From Cumulibacter sp047975195 (GTDB taxonomy: Bacteria; Actinomycetota; Actinomycetes; Mycobacteriales; Antricoccaceae): 64,000 nt of DNA. Both the position numbers and the translations under genes were made by a program. Positions 44,873 through 53,665 of this stretch are shown in pieces. The notes beneath the pieces were generated by a model. That model was given only the letters and a program-made list of their open reading frames with translations. It was not told the origin of the DNA and did no database searches. Numbering within the stretch: position 1 is the first letter of the stretch; the number at the start of each line of letters is the position of its first letter. The stretch covers positions 157,987 through 221,986 of the forward strand of contig JBKEDB010000005.1 in assembly GCA_047975195.1 (NCBI GenBank). The letters are read 5' to 3'.

Positions 44873-44938
44873 GGACGGCGAAGTGCCGGGACAGCGAAGT
44901 GCCCGGGACAGCGAAGTACTGGGACGACGAGGCGCCCC
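44873..44938. repeat. Tandem 16-17-bp repeats, about four units
   Basis: Units begin GGAC(G/A)(G/A)CGA and differ by single bases and a one-base insertion. They lie inside the gene-free stretch. Confidence 0.65.
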
Positions 44939-45164
44939 AGCGGGATCAACTCGCCGGGGCGCCTCACGCATCTTGTTCTGTTGATAGTCCGGTTGCTCTG
45001 TTGACGGTCCGGCTGAAGGGTCTACAGGCGACGTGGCCGTAGCGGACGAGGCCGCTATCGCCGAGAGTCTCATCGGAGCAACTGGCCGTAGTTACGGCGA
45101 GTCATGCTGAACGACATCGCCACTGCCGAAGGTCTTACCGGATGACCTCGTTCTTGTCGAGGAC

Positions 45165-45758
45165 TTACAGGACGACGTCGCCCTTACCGAAGGTGAAGGC
45201 CCGCACGATCTGCATCACGCCGATCACGACCAGCATGATGCCGATCAGCCACCACAGCGTCGCGATCGCGTAGAGCGGCGAGAACAGCAGGACCAGCCCG
45301 GCGATGATGCTGACGATCGCGAAGAAGATCGTCCAGCCCTTGGATTTGGCGCCGCCGAGCGTCGACAGCGACACTATGCCCTCGATGATCCACATGATTC
45401 CGACCAGGATTCCGATGAACGCCGCGAGCCATACCGTCGTCGCGCCCAGATTGAGCAGCGCGATGACTCCGGCGATCACGTACAGCGCGCCGAGCGCGAT
45501 ATGCCCTACGCGCGACCACCCCGATTCGATCTTCGAAAAGACTCCCAGGCCCGCGTACACCGCGCCGCCGATGATCGCGTAGATCGCGATGATTGCCGTG
45601 ACCACCACTGCGGTCTTGCCGGGCCACACCAGAATCATGATGCCGATAACTAGCGCCAACACTCCGTAGAGCCCGAGCGCGGTGCGCAATACGGAAACAG
45701 CCGAATCGGTGAACGACGCATCACGCGGTTCTGCAGCAGAAGTGGTCTCGGTGGACAT
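45165..45758 (-). CDS. HdeD/DUF308 family membrane protein
   Basis: This 197-residue protein has six membrane helices in three pairs with the DUF308 pattern: LVIGIMILVWPGKTAVVVTAIIAIYAIIGG in pattern near the start, GLGVFSKIESGWSRVGHI, and GLVLLFSPLYAIATLWWLIGI near the end. Such proteins were named from the HdeD acid-resistance protein of Escherichia coli, but most have no proven role. It stands alone. Confidence 0.88.
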   Translation of the reverse strand: MSTETTSAAEPRDASFTDSAVSVLRTALGLYGVLALVIGIMILVWPGKTAVVVTAIIAIYAIIGGAVYAGLGVFSKIESGWSRVGHIALGALYVIAGVIALLNLGATTVWLAAFIGILVGIMWIIEGIVSLSTLGGAKSKGWTIFFAIVSIIAGLVLLFSPLYAIATLWWLIGIMLVVIGVMQIVRAFTFGKGDVVL

Positions 45759-45891
45759 GGCGCCCCTTTATGGTCTCTGACCCCGGTTCAGGGTCACCCA
45801 CGGCGAGCATAGCCCCATTCGTCGATATTCAAGCGTCTCGTTAGTTATCCGTCGTCTGGTATGCCAAAGCACACCAGACCACGGATTCGCA

Positions 45892-48822
45892 CTACTCCCC
45901 GTCGGCGGGTGCGTCAGCGACGAGCGCCTCGTCCAATGCCTTGGCCGCTTCATGCACCTTCGCCTGCGCCTCGCCCATCGCTGCGTAATCCCCCGCCTTC
46001 GCGGCCTCGTCGTACGCCGCGATCGCGTCCTGCAATTCGGTGTTCGCCGCAATCACCGCCGAGGACGACGATCCTCCCGCGGAACCGCCGCCGGTCGGCG
46101 GCGTTGAGCCCGCGTTCGTATCTCCATTGTCAGAGTCATCACCAGAGTCGCCCGAAGCGCCCGCATCACCCGTCGCGCCGGGCATATCTTGCGCGTTGTC
46201 TCCGGCGCCAGGCCCGAACAGTTGATCCAGTCCCTCCTGGATCGTCTTGACGATCGCGACCTCCTGGCCGTATTGCATCAGGATGTTCTGCATCGTCGGG
46301 TAAGCGGCATTGGACGAGCCCTGCACATACATCGGCTCGACGTACAGCAATCCACCGGCCAACGGCACGGTCAGCAGGTTGCCCCAGATGATGTGCGATC
46401 CGTCGCTGCCCAAGTTACGAATCGAGGTCTTCACCGTCTCGTCCGACTTGAACTGAGACTGCACCTGACCGGGACCGAACACGTTCGAGGACGGCGGCAT
46501 CGTCAACACCGTGATCTCGCCGTACGAGGCGGGATCGCTGGCTGCAGAGACGTACGCCGTGAGGTTGTCCTTGTTCTGCGCCGTCAACGCCGAGGTCAAC
46601 TTAAACGTCGACTTCTCCTCGCCCGGCAGCTGCGAACGCACGTAGTACGCGGGCTGGTCACCCTGGGCCCCATTCGGATCGCTGGCGACTTTCCAGAAAC
46701 CGTCTTCGCTGTAGAACTGGCCAGCGTCAGTGACGTGGTACTGGGTGATCAGCTGACGCTGAATCTTGAAGATGTCCTCCGGGTACCTGAAGTGCGCGGA
46801 CAATTCCTCGGGAATATCGGACTTCGGTGTGATCACGCCCGGGTAGACCTTTTCCCAGGTCTGCAAGACCGGATCTTCCTCGTCCCACTCGTAGACCGTG
46901 ACCGTGCCGTCGTAGGCGTCCACGGTCGCCTTGACCGAGTTCCGGACGTAGTTGACTGTCTCGTCCGGCAACGCCGCGGTACCGGTACCGGTCTGGGCGT
47001 CGTTCGTCGTCTCTTGCAGACTCATCTGTGCGGAGTACGGGTACTTGTCACTGGTCGTGTAGCCGTCGACAATCCACTTGATCCGGCCGTCGATCACGGC
47101 AGGATACGGGTCACCATCCGCGGTGATGAACGGCGCGACGGCCTCGACGCGCTCGCGCGGGGTGCGGTTGTAAATGATCTTCGAGTTGCTGCCGATGCTG
47201 TCGTTGAGCACGAAGTTCGTCTCGGCATAGTTAATCGCGAAGACCATTTTGGAGAAGATGTTGTCGACCGGTACGCCGCCTTCGCCGTCGTAGGTCGTCT
47301 TCACTTCGGAGTCACCATCGTCGCCCACCGGGCGATCGAACTCGCGGTCCGGACCGCCGTCGTTACCGACGATCGCGTACTCGTTGTTCAGTTCGCCGTA
47401 GTAGATCCGAGGTTGGTCGACATCAATCAGGCCACCTTCGAACTCGGAATTTACGAAGTTCGGCAGGCCGGAGGCGTCCATCTCGTTCGCCGGTGCGGCC
47501 ACCAGTCCGTACCCGTGGGTGTAGACGGTGTGCTGGTTGATCCAGTTCGACTGACGTTCGGTGAAGTTCGAGGGATCCAATTCACGCACCGCAACGATGT
47601 ACTCGGTCGTCTCGCCGTCGATGGTGTAGCGGTCGATATCGAGCTTGTCCGGGAACGAGTAGATATTGCGGACCTGCTGTTGTTGCTGGACGACGTCCGA
47701 GATCACGTTCGGATCGAGTAGTCGCAGGTGTGGGATCGTCCCGGTGTCGGCCCGGATCGCGGCGGGTTTCGCGGTCGCCTCAGCCGGATAGTCCTCGTAC
47801 TTGACGTCTTCAAGGCCGTACGCCGCCAACGTCGCGTCCATGGCGCGTTCGATGTATTGCGCTTCCTCAACGTCGGCATTCGGCTCCACCACAAACCGGT
47901 TGTATATCGCCGGGTACGCCGCCCCGATAGCGAGGCTGGCCACCACCATCAGAGCCAGCGACATCGCCGGGATCGCGAAGTTCTTCATGATCAACGTCGC
48001 GAAGAAGGCGATCGCGCAGATGATGGCCACGATCGCCAAGATCGTCTTGGCCGGCAGCATTGCGTTCACGTCGGCCGCGGACGCGCCATCGAAGTTCTTG
48101 CCCCTGGTGGAGAACAGCAGGTCATATCGGTCGAACCAATAGCCGACGGCTTTCATCAGCACGAACACGCCCAGCAGCACGGCGAGATGACCTAGAGCGC
48201 CCGTGGCGAATCGCTGCCCGGGCGTGTTCAACCGGATTCCGCCGTACAGGTAGTGCACGACGGCGGCGAGCACCAGCGACACGGCAATCACTACGAACAG
48301 GAAGCTCAGCATGAATCGCCAGAATGGCAATTCGAACGTGTAGAAGGACACGTCCATGCCGAACTGGGGGTCGGTGACGCCGAACGGTGTCGAGTTCGCC
48401 CACAGCAGATAGGTCTTGAACTCGGCCTGACCCGCATATCCGCCGAACAGGAATGCCGCCAGGGTGATCACGATCAACGAGAGTTTGCTACGCGGTTCCA
48501 GTACTCGCCGGTACTGGTCCAGGTTTTGCTGTTCAGCGGTCATCGGCCGGAACGCCGGACGTAACCGGTACGCCAGGAATACGTTGAGGCCGACGATTAA
48601 GGCGGCGACTACGCCGAAGATCGCGAACAAGATTCCGCGGGTTCGCCAGGTGGTCCAGAACACCGAGGTATAGCCGGTCTCTTGGAACCACCAGTAGTGC
48701 ACGAGCAACTGGGAGATCAGTGACGCCGCTATGATCAACACCACGATCACCACGCCGACGATCAGCAGTATTCGAGCTCGCTTGCTGAGCCCTAGCGACA
48801 CTGTCGGCGGTCGAACAGCCAC
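45892..48822 (-). CDS. UPF0182 family large membrane protein
   Basis: This 976-residue protein has seven membrane helices in its first 320 residues. A large extracytoplasmic domain (about 320-860) contains the family's TYDGEGGVPVDNIFSKMVFA and NRTPRERVEAVAPFITADGDPYP segments. An acidic Ser/Gly/Asp-rich linker (about 885-925) precedes a short helical tail. It matches Rv3193c of Mycobacterium in type and place. Function is unknown. Confidence 0.93.
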   Translation of the reverse strand: MAVRPPTVSLGLSKRARILLIVGVVIVVLIIAASLISQLLVHYWWFQETGYTSVFWTTWRTRGILFAIFGVVAALIVGLNVFLAYRLRPAFRPMTAEQQNLDQYRRVLEPRSKLSLIVITLAAFLFGGYAGQAEFKTYLLWANSTPFGVTDPQFGMDVSFYTFELPFWRFMLSFLFVVIAVSLVLAAVVHYLYGGIRLNTPGQRFATGALGHLAVLLGVFVLMKAVGYWFDRYDLLFSTRGKNFDGASAADVNAMLPAKTILAIVAIICAIAFFATLIMKNFAIPAMSLALMVVASLAIGAAYPAIYNRFVVEPNADVEEAQYIERAMDATLAAYGLEDVKYEDYPAEATAKPAAIRADTGTIPHLRLLDPNVISDVVQQQQQVRNIYSFPDKLDIDRYTIDGETTEYIVAVRELDPSNFTERQSNWINQHTVYTHGYGLVAAPANEMDASGLPNFVNSEFEGGLIDVDQPRIYYGELNNEYAIVGNDGGPDREFDRPVGDDGDSEVKTTYDGEGGVPVDNIFSKMVFAINYAETNFVLNDSIGSNSKIIYNRTPRERVEAVAPFITADGDPYPAVIDGRIKWIVDGYTTSDKYPYSAQMSLQETTNDAQTGTGTAALPDETVNYVRNSVKATVDAYDGTVTVYEWDEEDPVLQTWEKVYPGVITPKSDIPEELSAHFRYPEDIFKIQRQLITQYHVTDAGQFYSEDGFWKVASDPNGAQGDQPAYYVRSQLPGEEKSTFKLTSALTAQNKDNLTAYVSAASDPASYGEITVLTMPPSSNVFGPGQVQSQFKSDETVKTSIRNLGSDGSHIIWGNLLTVPLAGGLLYVEPMYVQGSSNAAYPTMQNILMQYGQEVAIVKTIQEGLDQLFGPGAGDNAQDMPGATGDAGASGDSGDDSDNGDTNAGSTPPTGGGSAGGSSSSAVIAANTELQDAIAAYDEAAKAGDYAAMGEAQAKVHEAAKALDEALVADAPADGE

Positions 48823-48937
48823 CTCACACGCTCCCGTTCACAGTCCAACCGCCGGTTGACGGTTTGCGCATCGTGAGCACAACGTTCTACACGCGCGCCC
48901 GGTTCCCCAGCCCGATTGAGCCCTACACACACCTAGC

Positions 48938-49960
48938 CTATGAGCAGACCGGGAAGTCCTGCCCTGCGCGGTACGCCTCGATCGCGTCGACGGCGTCCTG
49001 CAAGGTGCTCACCGTGGCCAAGGGCGGCGCGTCCTCCGGTGGATCGTCCAGCGCTTCGGCGCAGTTGTCCGCCGGCGTCAGAAACAGTTCGGCGCCGGCC
49101 TCGGTCGCGGCGATGATTTTGAACCGAATCCCGCCGATAGGCCCGACCTTGCCGTCGGGGCTGATCTCCCCAGTTCCGGCAATGAACTCCCCGTCGATCA
49201 ACGGTTCGTCACCGACGAGATCGATAATCCCGAGGGTGAGCATGAGGCCGGCCGATGGTCCGCCGATGTCGTTCTCCGGAAAGTTCACGCTGAATCCGCC
49301 GTACCCGCGCACGCTTACTGTGGCACCGAGCAGCGAACCGTCGACGCCGGCGTCCTCGGGGTGTTCGGTGGTGACGATGTCGGTGCTTTGTTCGGCCCCG
49401 TTATGTAGGTAGTCGACCGTGACGGTGGTACCCGGTTCGATCTTCTGCATCGCCGCAGAAAGTGCGTCGGTGGTGGCCACGGACGTTCCGTCGATGGCCT
49501 GCAGCGCATCACCGGCAGCGATGTCCGAGTCTTCCGGCGGCGTGACGACGACGACCATTTTCGGATAGCCCAGGTAATCCATCGAGGCGACGATCGCAGC
49601 ACTCTCACTTTGTACGAAGGCCTGCCGATTCTGTTCGGTGGTCTCCTCGCGGGTTTGGGTCGGCGGGTAATACACCTCGCGCGGCACGATTGCGCTGTCG
49701 CCGGAGAACCAGCCGCTGATGGCCTGAATGATCGAGATCTCATCGACGATGCCTATGGTGGTGAGGTTCAAGTTGCCGGACGTCTTGTTCGGCGTCTTAC
49801 CTTCGATCTCGATGATCGGTGCGTCGTTGTACTTCCCCAGCGTGTTGACCGTGGGACCGGGCACTAACGCAATGTAGGGCAACCGAATAAATGCCAGGGC
49901 GAGCACTAACGCGATGAGGACGACGACGCCGGTGAGCAGGGTCTGCACGCGTCGGGTCAT
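48938..49960 (-). CDS. PDZ domain and Lon-like (S16) membrane-anchored protease, YlbL family
   Basis: This 340-residue protein has an N-terminal membrane anchor (about 8-30), a PDZ domain (about 145-215, with DIAAGDALQAIDG) and a Lon-type serine protease domain. The catalytic Ser lies in GGPSAGLMLTLGIIDL and the Lys in RFKIIAATEAGAELF. The catalytic dyad is therefore intact. It lies in the conserved block between UPF0182 and the DUF2342-type gene, divergent from the latter. Confidence 0.92.
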   Translation of the reverse strand: MTRRVQTLLTGVVVLIALVLALAFIRLPYIALVPGPTVNTLGKYNDAPIIEIEGKTPNKTSGNLNLTTIGIVDEISIIQAISGWFSGDSAIVPREVYYPPTQTREETTEQNRQAFVQSESAAIVASMDYLGYPKMVVVVTPPEDSDIAAGDALQAIDGTSVATTDALSAAMQKIEPGTTVTVDYLHNGAEQSTDIVTTEHPEDAGVDGSLLGATVSVRGYGGFSVNFPENDIGGPSAGLMLTLGIIDLVGDEPLIDGEFIAGTGEISPDGKVGPIGGIRFKIIAATEAGAELFLTPADNCAEALDDPPEDAPPLATVSTLQDAVDAIEAYRAGQDFPVCS

Positions 49961-50166
49961 AGCTCTAGCCTATTCGAGCGCGCAGCGGCCGAGCCAACGA
50001 GGAGCGCCGGTCGACCGATAGCCCAACCCGGTGACCGCGTTCGCAGGACCAGGACACAGCCAACGTGGGACACGGACACGTACCCACGGTGACTGTATCC
50101 GCGGGAACAACACGGACTGCGTGGAACGTTGACGATAGAGAATGCCCATCTGAGGAGGCAGCACTC

Positions 50167-51546
50167 ATGACGAAGCCGCCGTTCGGTTTCAACGCTTCCG
50201 GTGCGGACGATGATCCGTCCGAGGAGAACAACGACCAAACGCCGCAGCCGTCAAACCCGTTTGGTTTCTCGTTTCCGGGCATGCCCGGCGGCCAGATGCC
50301 GACGGATCTGAACGCGTTGATGCCGATGATTCAGCAACTACAAAGCATGCTGTCCGGCACCTCCGGCTCGGGGCCGGTGAACTGGGATCTCGCCAAGCAG
50401 ACGGCTGTGAACGCGGCCCGCCAGAACGAGAAGTCTGCGCGCACCAACCTCGCCGACGTACAGCAGGCGATCCAGATCGCGGATCTGTGGCTAACTGATG
50501 CGAGCACCTTCCCTAGCGGTGTGCGCAAGACTGACGTCTGGACCCGTAGCGAGTGGGTCTCGCGCACCCTCACCGTGTGGGCGCAATTGTGCGATCCGGT
50601 CGCCGCCAAGATGGTGACGGCGATGACCTCGCTGCTGCCCGAAGACGGCGTTCAGTCGATTCCGGGGCTGGGCCAGATGCCTGGGCTCGAGTCGATGATG
50701 CAGGCGATGGGCGGCATGATGTTCGGCGGGCAGGTCGGGCAGGCTCTGGCGCAGCTCTCCGGCGAGGTACTGACCTCGACCGATATCGGCCTTCCCCTCG
50801 GCCCGGAAGGTACCGCCGTACTCGTCGCGCAAAACGTTGACGAACTCGCCGATGCGCTGGAGCACGACGTCGCTGAGGTGCGGCTGTACCTGGCTCTGCG
50901 GGAGTCGGCGTACCATCGCCTGTTCGTACACGTGCCGTGGCTGCGCAAGCGGCTGCTGGCCACGATCGAGACGTACGCCGCCGGGATCAGCATCGATAAG
51001 GACGCGATCGAACGGTCCCTGTCGGACATCTCACCGGAGGACCTGCAGACAAATCCGGAAAAGATCCAAGAGGTCATGTCCAGTGGGGTATTCGAGCCGC
51101 AGCAGACCGAGGCGCAGAAGCAGCAGCTCGCGGCACTGGAGACCTTGCTGGCGCTGATCGAGGGGTGGGTCGACCGCGTCGTCGCCGCGGCGGCAGGACA
51201 ACGGCTGCCCGGCGCGCAAGTGCTCTCGGAGATGATGCGCCGTCGCCGCGCGACCGGCGGTCCGGCGGAGCAAACGTTCGCAACCCTGGTCGGGCTCGAA
51301 TTGCGACCGCGGCGGCTACGCGACGCGGCTGCGATGTGGGAGCGGATCGAGTCCGAGAAGGGCATCGCGGGGCGTGACGCGCTCTGGGAGCACCCGGATC
51401 TGTTGCCGACCTCGGACGACTTCTCGGCCCCATCGGCCGACGAGGACGAACCCAAGTTGACCGAGGCCGATTTCGACGCGTTGCTCGGCTACGACCCGGG
51501 CTCGGACGACTCCGATTCCGGGCCGGACGACGCGGGCCCACACTAA
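50167..51546 (+). CDS. DUF2342/'zinc-dependent metalloprotease' family protein, lacking HExxH
   Basis: This roughly 459-residue protein has a Pro/Asn/Gln-rich N-terminus, a long helical body, and an acidic tail. Family segments include SLLPEDGVQSIPGLGQMPGLESMMQAMGGMMFGGQVGQAL in pattern and LYLALRESAYHRLFVHVPWLRKRL. The family is often annotated as a zinc protease, but the position where HExxH might lie reads RESAYHRL, so I see no metal motif. I chose the ATG at 50167 with GAGGAGG upstream. It matches Rv3195 in place. The 51547-51822 stretch after it shows no gene. Confidence 0.85.
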   Translation: MTKPPFGFNASGADDDPSEENNDQTPQPSNPFGFSFPGMPGGQMPTDLNALMPMIQQLQSMLSGTSGSGPVNWDLAKQTAVNAARQNEKSARTNLADVQQAIQIADLWLTDASTFPSGVRKTDVWTRSEWVSRTLTVWAQLCDPVAAKMVTAMTSLLPEDGVQSIPGLGQMPGLESMMQAMGGMMFGGQVGQALAQLSGEVLTSTDIGLPLGPEGTAVLVAQNVDELADALEHDVAEVRLYLALRESAYHRLFVHVPWLRKRLLATIETYAAGISIDKDAIERSLSDISPEDLQTNPEKIQEVMSSGVFEPQQTEAQKQQLAALETLLALIEGWVDRVVAAAAGQRLPGAQVLSEMMRRRRATGGPAEQTFATLVGLELRPRRLRDAAAMWERIESEKGIAGRDALWEHPDLLPTSDDFSAPSADEDEPKLTEADFDALLGYDPGSDDSDSGPDDAGPH

Positions 51547-51822
51547 GAGGAGTGAGCGAGGCCGACGGCGGTTGGCTTGACGAACGCCGTTCAGCGGCGG
51601 CGGACTACATCCGGCTCCCTTGTGGACGACGCTGTGGACAAACGGGGGAACACGCCGTAGGCCTTGGGGATATTCCTGTGGGTTACTGACACGTAACTGT
51701 TATGGCTACGTGGTTTCTGCGGATTGACCGGAAATTTTACTGATCACCGCACCGCAGCGACCAGCCTGTGGATAACTGCGCGGTTCGCGCCGAGGCCACG
51801 CACCCGGGTTACGCTCAGCGCC

Positions 51823-52419
51823 GTGCCTAGAAACGACGTCCACATCGAGCGCCGCACGATCGACGGCACCATCGTCGAGGTCCGGCGTAGCACGCGTCGC
51901 CGACGAAGCGTCCACGCGTTCCGCGACGGCGAACTAATCGTGCTGCAGGTGCCCGCAGCGTTGAGCGCGCCAGAAGTCGATGCCTGGGCTGTGCGCATGA
52001 TCGCTCGGGTCGCGGCGAAAGAGACGAAGCACCGCACGCGTACGCCGCGTAGCGATGACGCTCTCGCCGCGCGCGCCGTGGCTCTCTCGGCTCAGTATCT
52101 CGACGGCACCGCAACACCCGCGAGCATCCGGTGGGTGCACAATCAGAACTCCCGGTGGGGCTCATGCACCCCGGCGAGCAGAACGATCCGGCTTTCGCAC
52201 CGCCTGCAAACGATGCCCGATTGGGTCGTGGACTACGTGATCCTGCACGAATTGACGCATCTACTCGAAGCCAGTCACGGTCGACGGTTCTGGGCGCTAG
52301 TCGATCGATATCCGCGCGCCGAGCGCGCCCAAGGGTTTCTGGAAGGGGTCGCCAACGCCGCCGGTATCGCCGACGCCTGGCCACGCAGGGATGGCCCTGC
52401 CGACGGCGACACTCCCTGA
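51823..52419 (+). CDS. YgjP-like/DUF45 zinc metallopeptidase
   Basis: This roughly 198-residue protein has WVHNQNSRWGSCTPASRTIRLSHRL (in pattern) and the zinc motif HELTHLLEASHGRRFW, that is HExxH with a third His, which define the YgjP/WSS1-like fold. It is soluble. I chose the GTG at 51823, which gives MPRNDVHIERR; an open frame further upstream is not family-like. Substrates are unknown. A large gap and divergent promoters suggest its own transcription unit. Confidence 0.9.
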   Translation: MPRNDVHIERRTIDGTIVEVRRSTRRRRSVHAFRDGELIVLQVPAALSAPEVDAWAVRMIARVAAKETKHRTRTPRSDDALAARAVALSAQYLDGTATPASIRWVHNQNSRWGSCTPASRTIRLSHRLQTMPDWVVDYVILHELTHLLEASHGRRFWALVDRYPRAERAQGFLEGVANAAGIADAWPRRDGPADGDTP

Positions 52420-52534
52420 CCCCGCACAAGCGAGTTGAGAACGGGGACGGATGGTCCGTCCCTGTGGACAACTCGGATACGCCGCACAGTTCGTGACACG
52501 CTCGGGCTCATCCACGCGAGAGTGATGAGAACTG

Positions 52535-53659
52535 ATGACGTTGTTTCCCTCCCCGACCGACGACGCCCTACCCGCGCCCAGCACCGCCGGGTTGCCAGTG
52601 CTCCCCTGGCTACCTGCCACACTCCGCCGCGCATGGCGCGCGCCCGGCGAATTACAGATAGGCGCGGACCCGTCGCGCGCCGTCGTCCTGCGCAACGTCA
52701 GCACGGACATCGCAGCATTCCTCGCCGGACTCGACGGCACACGTACCCTGCGCCAAGTCTTTGAGGCCTCCGCAGCGCACGGCGTGCGCGGACCGATAGC
52801 CGATCGATACCGCTCGGTGTTGCGCACGCTCACCGAGAAGGGCCTCGTCATCGACCTCGCCGACGATCTCGGCACTCAAGAACTCTCACAGCATCCGCTG
52901 TTGCTCGGCGCGCTCGCTCCTGAGGTACACGGGCGCGCGTTGGGCAACCTCCGCGCGAGTCCGGCGGCCACGATGCGAGCACGTGCCATCGCCCGCACCG
53001 TACTGGTGGGCGATCGCCGCATCGCTGCGGCGGTCGGGGCCATCCTCGCCGCGTCCGGGGTACGTCATATCGCCTTAGTGCAGTCCGGTGTGGTCACCGC
53101 CAGTGACCTGGTGCCGGGCGGACCAAGGCCGCAGGACCTGGGACGTCCACGCGCGCACGCCACGCACGACGCATTGGCTCGCGCTGCGGCCGACGTCGAG
53201 GCGGGCGCGCCGCGCGCCGGCGATCAGCCGGACCTCGTCATTCTCGCCGACAGCGCCGCCTCAAGCGACGCGCGCGTGCGCATGCTGATGCGCACTGGCA
53301 CGCCGTTCCTACCGGTCGGCGTACGCGAGCGCCGCGTGATCGTCGGCCCATTCGTGGTTCCCGGCGAATCGAGCTGTCTGGCCTGCCAGGACGCGATCCG
53401 GCGGGATCTCGATCAGCGATGGGCGATGATCGACGCACAGTTGCGTCGCGCGCCGACCTCACCCGGGGACGGCGGTGAGACCCCGTTGGTGATGATCGGT
53501 GCTGGACTCGCTGCCGCGCAGGTATTGCAGTGGATCGATAACGAACGGCTACCCGAAACGATCAACGCCACCTTGGAGTTATCGCTGCCCGAGCTCGTGC
53601 TCGAACGGCGATACTGGCCGCGACATGAGGCATGCTCCTGCCGGTTCGAAGTCCATTAG
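52535..53659 (+). CDS. E1-like (ThiF/cyclodehydratase-related) protein with degenerate ATP site
   Basis: This 374-residue protein has an N-terminal region (about 30-110) of winged-helix pattern, as in precursor-binding (PqqD/RRE-like) domains, and an E1/ThiF-like Rossmann region (TVLVGDRRIAAAVGAILAASG). In the latter the GxGxxG loop of active E1 enzymes is lost. The zinc-type cysteine pairs SCLACQD and ACSCRF remain. No TOMM or other peptide precursor, and no YcaO, is visible nearby. It lies 6 bases before the ABC1 kinase gene and probably shares its transcript. The same gene type occurs at this place in Mycobacterium (Rv3196 region). Function is unknown. Confidence 0.7.
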   Translation: MTLFPSPTDDALPAPSTAGLPVLPWLPATLRRAWRAPGELQIGADPSRAVVLRNVSTDIAAFLAGLDGTRTLRQVFEASAAHGVRGPIADRYRSVLRTLTEKGLVIDLADDLGTQELSQHPLLLGALAPEVHGRALGNLRASPAATMRARAIARTVLVGDRRIAAAVGAILAASGVRHIALVQSGVVTASDLVPGGPRPQDLGRPRAHATHDALARAAADVEAGAPRAGDQPDLVILADSAASSDARVRMLMRTGTPFLPVGVRERRVIVGPFVVPGESSCLACQDAIRRDLDQRWAMIDAQLRRAPTSPGDGGETPLVMIGAGLAAAQVLQWIDNERLPETINATLELSLPELVLERRYWPRHEACSCRFEVH

Positions 53660-53665
53660 TGGACA

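Larger units (their letters stand above)
44314..45164. other. Gene-free, repeat-rich stretch of about 850 bases
   Basis: No ORF here looks like a known protein. A 33-bp direct repeat (GTCGATAACCGACCCAG...) occurs at 44655-44687 and 44727-44759. Between 44873 and 44938 about four copies of a 16-17-bp unit (GGACAGCGAAGTGCC-like) lie in tandem. The minus-strand reading has the segment LRAS(P/F)WVGYR twice, 24 residues apart. It may be decayed coding sequence or a repeat region. Confidence 0.5.

Noticed and set aside
44572..45042. A 156-codon plus-strand ORF in the repeat-rich region
   Set aside because: Composition follows the DNA repeats, there is no ribosome site, and no domain is visible.
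46189..47721. A 510-codon plus-strand ORF inside the UPF0182 gene
   Set aside because: It is antisense to a well-conserved gene and its protein is Arg/Val/Asp-rich without family marks, as expected of a high-GC shadow frame.
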